A stretch of DNA of 64,000 bases from Typha latifolia (GCA_019914945.1 CM034110.1:3043001-3107000), one strand, 5' to 3'; counted from the stretch's first letter, positions 48,441 through 60,587 are shown. The notes: generated from the letters alone by a model not told the origin. Numbers and translations are program-made.

Positions 48441-49177
48441 ATATCGAGGAGTAGTAGATTCATTTTTCTATTGGCATTATTTATTCTATTATTCCTAGTT
48501 GGACTTTAGCCCCTGCGAGGGTTTTTTATACTTTAAATTTATGTATGGATTTGTATTCCTAGAGGCTTGTTGAGGACTGTGATAATTATAACTTTGGATT
48601 ATTTGCTTAGATTATTATGGTATTTCTAGACTTATTTCAAATACTTTATGAGATTATTCCACTGACAGGTCATGTGAGAATCATGTGGATCTCTTCACGT
48701 GAGGAACACGTGATTTTTTAGAAGTGGGTGTTTCAAGAAGGGAAGGTTTCGGGCTGGCGGGGAGGGGCCCAGCCGCTGCTGGTCAACCAGCGATCGGCCT
48801 CTTGCCGACGGCTTGGGTTTGGCGAACTTGAGACACTAGAGAGAAAGTTGAGAGAGGGGGAGAGAGAGAGAGAGAGGTGAAAAAGGAGAAAGAGAGGAAG
48901 AGAAGCAAGGAGAAGTTCTCACCTTGGCGGTGACGGCGGTAGTAGGCCAAGCATTGACAAGAGGGGGAAATGAAAGAGAGAGAGAGATAGAGGATGCGAG
49001 GGAGTGCGGCTACGAGGGGTGACCCATTGTGCTCAGCTAGCTTGGCCCCATTTGCCGGGTCAGCAGCTGGGGGCACGTGGCGCCCTCAGTTTGCCCGCCA
49101 CTACATGACACGAGGCTGCCCACACTGTGGCCGACCATGTCGTTCCATGCAATAATTTTTTTTTCAGGGTTGTTACA

Positions 49178-50756
49178 CTTCTCGCGAAGAGGAAGCTAAC
49201 CTTCTTATTAGGTAACAAAGCTAGCGACGATGGTGGCCAAAAAGTAGGCCACACGACCGCTAAGGAGAAGCCTCGAGGAAATGTAAATTAACTAACAAAG
49301 TTTAAATCAAACTTACCTAATAAATGGGGGAACTTTGGCACTTCGGTCCATGGGGTCAGCCTCAACTGGTGTGGCATGGAGGGAAAGGGGAAAATGGGCA
49401 GCAAGCAAGGAGAAGAAAGGAAAAGAAAAATAAGGAAGGAGAGAGAAGAAGAAGAAAGGGAGGAAGGGAAAGAAGAAAGAGGCGCACGTGCCCGCACATG
49501 TGCTCCCTAAAATTCAGCCCATGGACAATTCTGCACATTCCATGGAAAATATTATTTAAATATTTTATAAATGCTGAAAGATTATAAAAGTAGATGAAAT
49601 AGCTTCATGACTTCTCGATCTACAACTTTGATATTTAAGTCTTCATTGGATTCGCAGTCTACATAGATCAAATTGGCTCAAGCCTTTCAAGAGTGATCTT
49701 TAGACAGATTTTAGGATGGCCATTGTGAGTGCAAGTGCAGTAGATCTAACCGTCGGATTGATCCAAACTTTTAAAAAGTTGTCACTCTAGAAGATAACAT
49801 TTCTAACTAATCTAAGATATTGAGAATCAGCTTGGTAGATAATGAGATATCAATCAAACAACGACCTTGGGTCAGAGGTAATAGACTAGAGAGCGAGAGT
49901 GATCTCGAGATGTCTTGTGGGGATTCCATGGATGGAGTCATGGACTCCTAGGTATGGGGATGAAATGATAAGTTGATAGTGATGGGGTGGTGTTGGAAAG
50001 GATGGTGGTGATAGTTTGCTGATGCGGATGCGGTAGATAGTTAAAGGCTATGATTATAATTGTGGTAGTAAGTAAACACGAAAATTGTATATGAGGTAGA
50101 AACAGTTAAGACAAAGAGAGGCGAAGGGAGAGAAGTCAAAGACGAAAGGTCTGCGTATAGTGAGAAAGAATATTGTTACTGTGAGGATGAAAACCGCTTA
50201 AAGGAGAAGGTGGCAAGGGTGAAGGATTTATTAGAGAGAAGGATATAGAGATTAAGGAAGACAAATTTATTTCACTCCAAAGCATGCCTAAGATATAAGC
50301 TATAAGACTATATTTATAGATAATAAAATAAAAGAGTCATAAACAAAACTAATAACTTAGTTTAACCAATCTTTTTTATCATTCTCGGATTAGTTCTTCA
50401 ATCTGCCATAAATAGAATCTGAATCTAAGAAACTTTGAATATGAAAGTTCAAGATCACAACGTCGCTGATCTTGTCCTATTAGTCTCATAATATTTAGAC
50501 GTCCAATAAATATCCTATAAATAGTTTTCCAAAACTATGGAGAGTTTGATTTAGCTAATTTAACAATTTCTAACATACTAGTGTTTTAACTAAATTATAT
50601 AAGTAATTAAAATAAATAGACTCAATCCATTGAGCCCAATGGCCCCATTGTGATCAGATCTGATCCGATTCGCATCATATTAATATATGTGAGCAACAGA
50701 TATAGACATGATGAGATTGTATAAATGTATTGTTGCAATTTTATTTACACTACTTT
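49178..50756. other. Degenerate LTR-like sequence
   Basis: No gene. A purine-rich stretch with cgcacgtgcccgcacatgtg (49470-49502) recalls the T1/R LTRs. Then 49600-50340 shows weak similarity to the gypsy LTR of G2 (gattccatggatgga, actcctaggtatgg versus gattcgtggatggagg, atcctaggtaatgg). Boundaries cannot be set. Confidence 0.4.
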
Positions 50757-52395
50757 TGAACTGTAGAAGTGGATACTTGATGAGCTTTATGCTCATCATC
50801 TTTTGGTAGAAATATTTTTTGATTAATAGATGAGTTCGAGTTAATGGAGGAGCTAACGGAGATTTATTTTATAATTTGTTTTATTTATTTTATTATTTTA
50901 AAATAAAATTAGATGAGATGTATAAATATGTATTTTGTGGCTTGTTGTGGCCTATGTACATTTTGGATTATATTGTTGTGTTATTTGTGAAAATATTGGG
51001 CTTTTAATTTTATATATTGTGTAAAAATTTTGACCAATAGGTTGCATAAAAACCTTGTGGGTTTTACCCACATGAGGGGCAAATGTATTTTGTTACGAGT
51101 GTTTTAATAGGGGTGTATACTTGCTGGGCTTTATGCTTATCATCTTTTGATGAAATATTTTTAGATTAATAGGTAATCCCAAATTTGTGGAGGAGCAAGC
51201 GTGGATTACTTTTAATTCATTTATTTATCTTATTGTAGTAAAATTAGTTAGATAACTTGCAGCTGTGTATTTGAGATGTATGGATTTGTATTTATAGCTT
51301 GTTATATTGATACGATCACGCCTCTGGCTATGGAGCTCTGATACCAGCTTGATACGATCTTCTCTTTGGGGCTAAGGCTCTGATACCAGCTTGATACGAT
51401 CTGGCACGGAAATTTGAAATTAGATCCCAAAATATGCTGTCGTCGGATCGACGTGAGATTTTGATATGTTGTAGCTTCGTAAAAGAGCTTTCCAACAAAT
51501 CTAGTTACAGGCGAATCGGAGTTGGGGATCTCGAGATATCGTTCGTTTAGTGGCCGAACATCAGGATGCTCTGTTTTGGATTCGTGGATGGAGGCACGAG
51601 ATCCTAGGTAATGGTGGATAGTGGTGGACTGGCGTTAATGTGGTGGCACCGGTGAAAAGTGATGGTGGAATGATTGTGGTTGATGGAAGGATTAGGGCAA
51701 GTGTTGGATAAATTGGACGAAGGGGGAGAGGAGGGCCACCCCTAAGGGACTAGGGTGATTAGCCGGACGAGGGAGGTTAGAAGCGGCGTCGCCAGGGATT
51801 GAGAGAACGGGAGCGAAGAAGACGAAGGAGGCAAGGCAAAACTCAATCTCAATAATCAAATCATCATCTTGGTTGCCCTACACATCCTTTTATAGGCTAA
51901 CCAACAACTCACATTAACCCTAAAACACAATTTTCGCCGACCGCGTTCGAACTCGCCGACCGCGTTCGAACGCACCGAATTAGCTCTTCTGGATTTGCGA
52001 ACGCGATGCAGGCGTTCACAGTGCGTTCGAACGCACCGTGTTCAAACGCACAGTACATTCTCTTCACCACGTTCACAACCTCGTTCACAAACCGCGTTCG
52101 AACTCACTCCACCCGCGTTCGAACGCGACTTACAGAAAACTTATTTTAATGGAAATTAAACACTAAAACATGAAGCAAAAACACTCCTAAAGTGAATCCA
52201 TGCTCGAGACGACGTTGGTGAAGTCTGAATCGTATCATATGTGTTATTTTGGGCTAATTTTCTTTGGGTTACTTGTGGAAATATTGGACTTTTATCTTAT
52301 ATATTGTGTAGTAGCATTGACTAATAGTTCAACTAAAAATCACGTGGGTTTCATCCATGTGAGGGGCACGTGTATTTGGTGACAGATGTTTTAAC
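50757..52395 (+). repeat. Tandemly doubled ~350-bp LTR tail, second copy split by S1
   Basis: Copy 1 (50757-51110) and copy 2 (51111-51307 plus 52243-52395) share tggatacttgatgagctttatgctcatcatctttt / tgtatacttgctgggctttatgcttatcatctttt, the acatgaggggcaaatgt / tgtgaggggcacgtgt block and gagtgttttaa / agatgttttaa ends. Without the 930-bp S1 both are about 350 bp. Confidence 0.75.
51308..52237 (-). mobile_element. Solo gypsy LTR S1 (same family as G2)
   Basis: + strand ends TGATACGATC and AATCGTATCA, flanks TATAT (51303-51307) and TATGT (52238-52242), 4 of 5 identical. The body is nearly identical to the G2 LTRs, with palindromes at 51950-52130 and a TATA box at about 51888-51897. It begins with two successive 42-bp units (51308 and 51350), each ending in a primer-site copy. 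Confidence 0.9.
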
Positions 52396-54869
52396 ATTGT
52401 ATTAGAACTCGGGTTTTACCAAATAATCCGGCAAGCATTCCAAAAATATATTCATATAAGTTGCATGTAGAAAAAAAAATGTACAGACTAGGTATAGCTG
52501 AATGTAATTGACACTAGTGACATTTATGTTTTAATTTTAAAATTATAAATGATTAAATATGAATTTGGAAACTATCATTGGATAGTAAATAATGTGGAGT
52601 TATGCATTTAAATTGGGTATTTTTCTTGCTAATTATATTTGACATTTGGGAATCAGATGTGTGACACCCACACTCTAAACACGTGAATAGCACGAGCCCA
52701 CACGGCACGTGCATAGTACCTGACCATTCAGTTTGTTACTGACAATCAAATAAACCTGTAGCAACATCATAATTTTATCCACAATATCTAAACTAAGAAT
52801 AACTCAAGTCTAACTGTCAACAGCATACAGATAACCTTACTTGGGCCCCATACAGGCCACAACACATCATTAAGAGCTTTTCACAACTACATATACACAA
52901 CAAATGTATATACATAATTATTCAAGTACAAAGTCACCTGCTAAAATATAAGACAAGGATATAGATACACTTTGGAGGATGTCAACTATTACATCAGATA
53001 AGATAACTCAACTGGCATACAACACTAACCACACTCTACTCCTCACTCACCAGCAAGACCTCTAAGGGAGTATCCTGCTCCTCTTGTTCACCTGAGTTTT
53101 TGGAAAGGAGAAAACAAGATAGTCATGAGCTAAAGGCTCAGTGAATAGACCTTACCCCGAATCAGTGATGCCAAACAGAGAGTAAATCAAGTACTGGATA
53201 ATATGAATCAAAAAGAGTATCATGTCATGAATGAGTAAATGAATGTGTCCTCAATACTACATAAATGAAATATAGATAACATGTCATGTCATAAATGATA
53301 AAAATACATAATCCTCGACAATGAATAAACAGATCACCACGTCATATGATCATCATAACTCTCTCTCAAATATGACACATGATGCATGCCGACCATGACA
53401 ATGTTATGATATCAGATACAATTATATATGATATATATTGACCACTCAATAATCAGGTATGTCAGATAATAATGAAATCATATGCATTTCTTAATATCAC
53501 GATCATCACCGACATCTCGGTATAATATCATCATACTAGACCACTGTGCACAGTCAACACTCGGTATCCGGTCTCAACATCATGCCCGAAGGCTCAGAGC
53601 ATACTCTGCCATCTGCAAGGAGTATCTCAAATATAATCATATCCTGCCATCCGCTAAGGGTATCAACATCCATCCAGACCGGGCACCCTTCTAGCTGATA
53701 GAAATCTCGTGAGGATAACTCGTCAGATATGCCCTAGCGAACGGCATATGACCGAATGTCTGCTGCGCACACAGACTAATGACCTCAGACGTAAGGCCAA
53801 TAGGATCGCGACCATGTCGAGCGATCAATCATCGACCAAGCGCGTCCTAACCCTCGCGCCCACTCGAGTATCCTCACGCTTTCTATCAACTATCATATGA
53901 ATCACATTTTATGCTTTCCTTCTAAATGACAGATCATATGCATATATCCAGTACGATAACAAGTCAATGCATAACAAGAATTTAGGTGGAATAGGAATCA
54001 AGAGAAAATGATGCAATGTAGTCTCCAATTGTATTGTCAACACATGCATACTCATGCTAATCTATTGCATGCATACTCATGCTACAGATCAACTCGGTAA
54101 ACAATCATAACAGTAGAATCATCTCTAATCATCTCTATATATGTCACCAATGTACTCATATTCCAAATCAGCATAATCGAATGCATGATAAAATATGCTC
54201 GACTATAATCATCTCTAGATAAAATCATATAATCATACTGGAGGCCAAAACATGCATGTACATAAATGTATAATATAACCTAAATTTGATAAAGATGTCT
54301 AAGGGATAAGACTACTCACACCACTAAAATACCAAACCACCACTCGTTCACGCTACTACGATAACGATCAGGCCCCAATAGCTAGGTCCACAGGGTCTTG
54401 AACAGGGGGGTCGGGATCTGAAATTATTTATAACAAATATTTCAGTCTTTCTATTAATTAAAATTAACCAGACAAAAGAATAGTTTCTTATTGTAATTAT
54501 GTACTCTTCATTTCTATATTTGTTTTTGTTATTTATTAATCATAATTATATTATTTATTTGTGTATTTAGAATATATTTATCTGTCTATTATTCTCTTTG
54601 ATAATTAAGAAAATAAGAATTAAGTTACTGCAATTAATTACGTAAGAATATACGTACATAACCCTAAAAATTTCTTAGGATTAAAATAGTAATTTATATT
54701 GCAGGCATTTTTCTAAACATGGTATAATTAGAACTATATACTAACTATGATATAATTATATTTAATTTGTATAACTTAATTACATTAAATTAACTAAGCT
54801 AAACTAATTGTGCATATCTATATATATATATAGAAAGAGAAAAAAAACAAAAATATAGAATTGTATATA

Positions 54870-54890
54870 GTGCTGGGTTCAGCCCAGCAC
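54870..54890. repeat. Hairpin, first copy in R2
   Basis: Arms GTGCTGGG and CCCAGCAC around loop TTCAG, a perfect 8-bp stem. It follows a ttgtatatag box. Confidence 0.85.
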
Positions 54891-55021
54891 CATGCATAGC
54901 AAGGTGCTGGGCCGAGCCCAACGCCTGGCGCTGCAAGAGCGCTGAGCCGAGCCCAGCACCCCTTGCAGAGTGCAACTAGGGAGAGAAGGGAAAAAAAAGA
55001 GGAGGAGAGGAAGAAGAAAGA

Positions 55022-55052
<31 letters not shown>

Positions 55053-55311
55053 AAGAAGAAGGTTGGGCCATGGGGGAGGGGTGCGGCCGCTGGTGGCCAC
55101 TCAGCGGTCGGCCTCTCGCCGACGGCTCAACCCTCCGGCGGTCCGAGAGAAAGTCGACAAAGAGATCAATATAACTATGATATAATTATATTTAATTTAT
55201 ATAAATTAAATACATTAAATTAACTAAACTAATTGAATAATTAATAACATAATCAAATATAATTAGAAATCAATAATATGCATATATATATATATATATA
55301 AACTATACACA

Positions 55312-55332
55312 GTGCTAGGATCAGCCTAGCAC
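55312..55332. repeat. Hairpin, second copy in R2
   Basis: Arms GTGCTAGG and CCTAGCAC around loop ATCAG, a perfect 8-bp stem. It differs from the first copy by one change in each arm at paired positions. Confidence 0.85.
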
Positions 55333-55555
55333 CTTAACATAGCAGGTGTTGGGCTGAGCCCAGCACCTCTTGCAGGGTGCAATCCAAGGGGAGGAAAGAA
55401 GGGAAGGAGGAGGAGGAGGAGGAGGAGAAGAAGAAGAAGAAGAAGAAGGAGAAAATGGGAAGAGGGTTGGGCCGCAGGGGAGGGGTACGACCGTTGGTGG
55501 CCACTCAGCGGCCGACCTCTCGCCGGCGGCTCAAACCTCTAGCGGTCCTGAGAGG

Positions 55556-55619
<64 letters not shown>

Positions 55620-55944
55620 GAAGGAGGAAAGCTCACCAGCGTTCGTGGAGGTGGCGACGGCAGAGGGTAGAGTGAGAGAGAAGGGGTGTTTGAGAGAGAA
55701 AGAGAGAGAAAGAGAGGGGGATGAAAATGAATCCAAGAGAGAGAGAGAGAAGCGGTTGGGAGGGGCTGCAGCGGCGGCGGCGGCAGGGGCCCACCGCGCT
55801 AGCTGGCTCGGCCAGGTTGGCCGGGCCGGCGATTAGGGCGCGTGGCGCCCATCCCTGCTGCCACTGCATGGCATGAGCTGTCGTGCCATGCAGTGCAGTT
55901 TTTGTTTTTGTTTTTTTTTTTTGGGCTTGGGTTATTACAAGATG

Positions 55945-57250
55945 TGTAATCCGCCTAGAAAGCAAAAGTTAATAATTTACATTTTCATCCTTTATGTGTG
56001 GTGATTCTTGTAGAAACCCCCTATGCCAAATCTAAATTCTACATTGTCCTCAATGTAAGAAATTAAAGCACAAAGGAAATGATAGACTTTATCTTAGAAG
56101 GATAATCTATTATACAAACTTCCTCCTCCTTTCAAATATTATATAATATAACAATAAAAATAAAGAGTCAAATAACAATGTACAAAAAAAATCTCTAGCA
56201 TATATATAGATCAACTTGATAATTAGGATCTTCTAGAAGTGCTTTCTCTACTTCTATGTTAAGCAATTCTAAAAATAATTTAAGCTTTTGACTATTAACC
56301 TTAAATACCTCAAAATTTTTAGGTTTTTCAATCTTAGTCCCGTAAGTATAGATAGTGCATACAGTAAAATAGTCTATTCATTTACTTCTCGATTTCCTAG
56401 GAAAAAGATGTAAATGTGAATTGTATATAGTAGGACTTTCTGACCAAGACTAAATATTTCTCAAAATTTGTTTATCATGATATTAACTCATTCTATCCTT
56501 GTAGCTTTTAGCACAGTCATAAGCATCATTTATGATTTTATTATCTTGCTTTTACCTTTAACCGTAGCTATTTATTTTCGTAGGAGTTGGTCTAATCTAG
56601 AACCCTAATTTGTCTTCAAAACTCTAACCGACATCTATCTTCATGAGCCACCACCCTTACGATCAACCTCCACCATCTGACGATTGCTTGCCATTCTTCG
56701 ATGACCGCTGCAACGTCGATATTTCTATTTTGTCCAATTTCAATCTTCCTCCATTGTTTCATTAATATTTGTTCATGCTAACCTCCAAATCACATCATTC
56801 TAAAATTATTAGATCCAAGGCTCACGAGGCTACCACCTCTAAAAATTTTAGAATTTTTTTGTGAAGAGATCGGTCTCGATGCTCTAACTCTACAAGAAGT
56901 TGACAAGCCTTGCCAAACACAATCCAATATGGGGTCATCCTAATAAAAGTTTTAAATACAATCGGGTATGCCCACAATGCATCATAAAGCCTTAAGAACA
57001 AATCCTTCATAGTGGGGTTAACTATCATTTCTAAAATTCTTTTGATCTTTTTATTGGATATCTCGATCTAGTTGCTAGTTTGGGAGTGATAGGGAGTGGC
57101 AACCTTATGCATGATAAAATATTTAAGCATAAGGACTTTAAACACTTGGTTGCAAAAATGTTTCCCCTCATCTCTTATAATGCCATACTGTGTACAGCGG
57201 GCAAAAACATTATCTTTTAAAAACTTGATTGCATCTTTATGATCATTAGT
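55945..57250 (-). mobile_element. Athila/Tat-type gypsy fragment
   Basis: Only part of an integrase is recognisable (56822-57120). The remainder is AT-rich with no clear LTR or boundaries, and 55945-56800 yields no gene that I recognise. Confidence 0.6.
56822..57120 (-). pseudogene. Gypsy (Athila/Tat-like) integrase fragment
   Basis: The minus-strand frame reads MHKVATPYHSQTSN, a stop, IEISNKKIKRILEMIVNP, then LYDALWAYPIVFKTFIRMTP and VFGKACQLLVELEHRDRS. This is the block known in these lineages as YHPQTxGQxExxNRxIK...ALWAYRTAFKTxxGxSPY...GKxCHLPVELEH. It is a different lineage from the chromodomain elements around it. Confidence 0.82.
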
Positions 57251-58072
57251 TCTACAAGTTGTGTGTTATGAATTAGATTAGGAATGATCTGCTCATAGTA
57301 AAATTATGAAAATTTAACTAATGATAGTCTCATGAGTTAGGGTCTTTTTTTTGGCTTTGTTTGAGTGGATTTGGAGTTTGGAGTAAGAAGTTATGGACAA
57401 AAGAGTGATGGAATGTCATAATCGGGTTAAAACAAACTATCCGACGTTGCAGCAGTCGTTGGAGGGCAGCGGACGGTCGTGGGATAGTGGAGGTTAGTTG
57501 TTGGGGTGGGTGACTCGTGAAGGAAGATGGTGGCAATGGTTTGAAACTTGGAAGGGTTCTAGGGTTAAGATCTACATTTTGAGAGATAAAGACAATCTAA
57601 TGGCTCAAATAAAAAGATAAATATAAAATAATAAAATAACTAAACTCAATATTTACTCCACACACCGTAATTAACCCATAACATATCCTATTTATAGGAG
57701 TACAGTCATAGCGGATTGGATCCAATTCACCATATTGGACTTATATATGTGGATTATTTACTTATTTAAATCTAAAAGCAATGAGTAAAATCAACCAACA
57801 AGACTCGACCCATGTGGTCGAATCATAACATGCATGACGAGGAGGTGAGGATAACAGGGAAGATGGGAGAGGAGAGGATATTATGTATGAAGGATGTTGT
57901 TAGAGCAATAGATAGTGCATGGGTGACGAGGAAGATGGGAGAGAAGGAGAGGATATTATGTATGACGGGGAAGATGGGAGAGAAGGAGAGGATATTATTT
58001 ACTCGATTTCAGATAGTGCATGGGCGAGTCTAATTCATGTTGTGCCTAAGAAGTCTAGCATTACGGTAGTAC
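57251..58072. other. LTR-like AT-rich DNA and a short tandem repeat
   Basis: 57330-57790 resembles a minus-strand LTR promoter region (palindromic CCTATTTATAGG at 57688-57699) but lacks recognisable ends. At 57850-58005 the word gggaagatgggagag.aggagaggatattatgtatga occurs three times with 39-75 bp spacing. No gene is apparent. Confidence 0.45.
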
Positions 58073-58867
58073 TAATAGGCTACGGAACGATTCCTTCAAG
58101 ATCTAGATTTATTGTAGAAAGTAGTACGCGCAATCGAGGACAAATATTCACCAAATATTCTCCTATAGTCAAAAAATTACTAGACCAAGTGGAATAGATC
58201 CGTAACTCTCCGATCTATGGTTTTTGTCTTTACATTATTCACAGATTCGAACTGAAACTAGGACGAAAATATGATATATTGCAGATTATGGTGGTGGTGA
58301 CAGATGGAGTGGATGTTAGGGTTATGAATGATAATGGTGATGAGGGTGGATGGGTGATGATATTTAAGGAATAAAGACAAAAGGGAAGAAGTGGACGAGA
58401 TCCCAAAGAAGAGGGAGGACTCGATAGATGAGGGAGATGAGAAGTTAGGAGAGACCTTGTCAACAGTAGATGGTGGTAGTTTGGTGAAATGGAGAAGGGA
58501 GATTAGGGTAGAGAGAAGATAGAGAGATAAAAACCTAATATTCCAATAACATTCTAATTTTGGCTGTCATCCACACCTTTATATAGGCTATCCAATAAGC
58601 CAAAATAACAATTATTAACTCTAATTCTAGTGGACTCCTGCCAATCACGTTCGAACGTGTCCAATCGCGTACAAACGCACAAAAGATGTTCTCTGTTTTT
58701 GCGAATCTAATGCAAACGTTCAAATGCGGCGTTCAAATGCGCCCGACCGCGATCGAATGTTGCTTTCGAATGTGACCCTTCCGCATTCTAACGCGACCTA
58801 CAGAAAATTTATTTTAATAAAAATAAATAACTAATGCAATAAGAAGAGACTCTAACAAGGTGTATCA
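58073..58867 (-). repeat. 3' LTR of G3
   Basis: The minus strand begins TGATACACCTTG at 58867. It has decayed palindromes at 58645-58790 (cacgttcgaacgtg and similar) and a TATA box CCTTTATATAGG at 58577-58588. It ends near 58073 with cggaacgattccttcaaga shared with the 5' LTR. Confidence 0.85.
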
Positions 58868-58894
58868 GCCCACCATGCTTCCCCTACCTTGTCC

Positions 58895-59590
58895 TCAAGG
58901 TGTAAAGTCGGGGAAATGCTCCAACTCCCATGTCGCCTCATTGGATGGCTTGCCAAGCCACTCGACTAGAATCTTCATTTCTAATCTAGTACCATGACGT
59001 TGTCGATGCCTAGTAAGTACACGAACTAGCTCTACGATCTCTGTCTCCTCCAATGGCTCTAGTAGAACTAATCCAACGACCTCATGATCTCTAATCCGCT
59101 CCCTCAAAAAACATGGAAGACATGATGCACTCTCGACCCATCCAGCAGCTCCGAACGATATGCAACTAGATCGATACGCTCTAACACCCAAAAATAGACC
59201 GAAGTAGTGATGTGCTAACTTCTAGTTTCGCATCGGATGCAAGGTCACCTGATGATACGGTTGTGCCCTCACAAATACCCAACTACTGATGTCGAGCTCC
59301 TGCTCCCTATGGCTGCGATCATAAACTTGCTTCATGCGATTTTGAGCAAGTCTAAGATGGGCACGCAACCTCCTCAATATGGCATCTCTATCCATCAAAA
59401 CTAAGTCCACCTCCGTCCGATCTGCAGATGCCACTAGGTCATAAGCGCATAATGTCGGAGCCGTGCGTCCATACACCATCTCGAATAGGGTCATGCCATT
59501 GCTGATATGGTAGGCGGTGTTATAAGACCACTTCGCCCGCGGTAAGAACTCCAACCGTCGTCTCGGCATCTCTCCAACAAAGCACTGCAA
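58895..59590 (-). pseudogene. G3 integrase C-terminal part and chromodomain
   Basis: Pieces WSYNTAYHISNGMTLFEMVY, MKQVYDRSHREQELDIS, VFVRAQPYHQVTLHPMRN and, after a frameshift, HGTRLEMKILVEWLGKPSNE with ATWELEHFPDF form the GPY/F region and chromodomain of a chromovirus integrase. Confidence 0.85.
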
Positions 59591-59635
59591 GTACTACTTA
59601 ATGCCTCGATTGACCATCTCGGTTTGGCTATTAGT

Positions 59636-60226
59636 CTATGGACGGTAGGGCAAACTGAAGTTCAATCGAGTCCACTGTAATATAAAAAACTCGATCCAAA
59701 AGTTGCTCATAAATACACGATCACAATTAGAGACAATAGTGCGTGGCATGCCATATAACCGAGCAATATCTTTAAAAAAAATTTCAGCCACTAACTTGGC
59801 TGAAAATGGATATGACAATATAGAAAAGTGTGCATACTTACTCAATCTGTCAACTACCACAAAAATAACAGAATAACCATATACTAGTGGTAGACCCTCT
59901 ATAAAATTCATAGAAAAATCTTTCCAAACACGTAGAAGCTGTAGTAATCCGGTCGGTTTCAATGTAGTTGCCTTAGCCCTTTGACAGACTTTACAAGTAC
60001 GGACAAAACTCCTCACATCTTGCGTCAATCCTGGCCACGTGTAACTTTGAGATATCCTCCTATAAGTCCTTAAGACACCTTCGAGACTAGCCTCTGGAGT
60101 TTGATAGAAGTGCTCCAACAATTTCTGCCATAATCCATTATTTGCGGGCACTCGAATGCATCCACGGTCCAACAGTAAACTGTCTCGATTCTCCAACTCT
60201 AGATGGCATTCCGGATTATCCAACAC
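59636..60226 (-). pseudogene. G3 integrase zinc domain and catalytic core
   Basis: An open stretch of 196 codons with the H2C2 zinc domain (HFYQTPEASLEGVLRTYRRI, CKVCQRAKATTLKP), then core motifs MNFIEGLPLVYGYSVIFVVV and GMPRTIVSNCDRVFMSNFWI. In the core the usual DFIEGLP is NFIEGLP, so the first catalytic aspartate has changed. Confidence 0.88.
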
Positions 60227-60587
60227 CTCCTATAACAATCTTAAAATATCATGGTCAGATGTACATGCATATCTCATCTCGTCAAGAAAAGGAAAAGTAG
60301 GAGAATAATAGGCTGTAAGCTTGACAGTATCGGGTTGGTGTGATAGTGCATCCGTCGCTCTATTTTTCGTTCATTTCTTGTATTGAATTTCATAATCATA
60401 CTCCCAACAACTTTTTGACCCATCTCTACAGTGCCGGACTGTGAATACGCTGTCCCATAAAATATGGAAGGCTCCTTTGATAGGTTCGGATGATGAATTG
60501 CATACCGATCAAATACGTCCTCCACTTTGTCATTGCATGTAGAATTGCCAACATCTCTATCTCGTAGGTCGATAATTGCCGAGATTT

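Larger units (their letters stand above)
44339..48735 (+). mobile_element. LTR of a third family (T1), inserted in R3 and split by G2
   Basis: It starts TGTAACACCTATGAC and ends GGGTGTTTCA, with near-matching flanks GGAAG (44334-44338) and AGAAG (48736-48740). A TATA-like CTATATATAT lies at 44511-44520. About 1.1 kb precedes and 0.3 kb follows the G2 insertion. No coding region is present. The TGTAACACC start is typical of plant gypsy LTRs. Confidence 0.65.
43410..49177 (+). mobile_element. R-family LTR copy R3, 5'-truncated and split by T1
   Basis: The left part, 43410-44338, matches R1 from its gacgtctagggcataaaactactc-like block (41 kb side) through the AT-rich zone, hairpin and GAA tract. 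After the T1 insertion it resumes at 48741 with cgggctggcggggaggg and ends GGGTTGTTACA at 49177. The first ~1.6 kb of the LTR is missing, the junction being with gypsy G1. Confidence 0.72.
52660..55939 (+). mobile_element. R-family solo LTR R2 (3.28 kb) with perfect target duplication
   Basis: It starts TGTGACACCC and ends GGGTTATTACA, flanked by AGATG at 52655-52659 and 55940-55944. It has no coding region. The right third contains a tandem duplication of about 420 bp (54745-55170 and 55170-55558), each copy with a hairpin, a GAA/GAG purine tract and a GC-rich ggccgctggtggcc block. A (GA)n run at 55561-55614 and a cgtggcgcc...ggcatgag...gtgccatgca end follow, as in R1 and R3. Confidence 0.9.

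Noticed and set aside
55370..55675. Glu/Lys/Arg-rich open frames near (GA)n tracts (also 41305-41635, 54963-55223)
   Set aside because: They are purine microsatellites read as protein, inside R-family LTRs.
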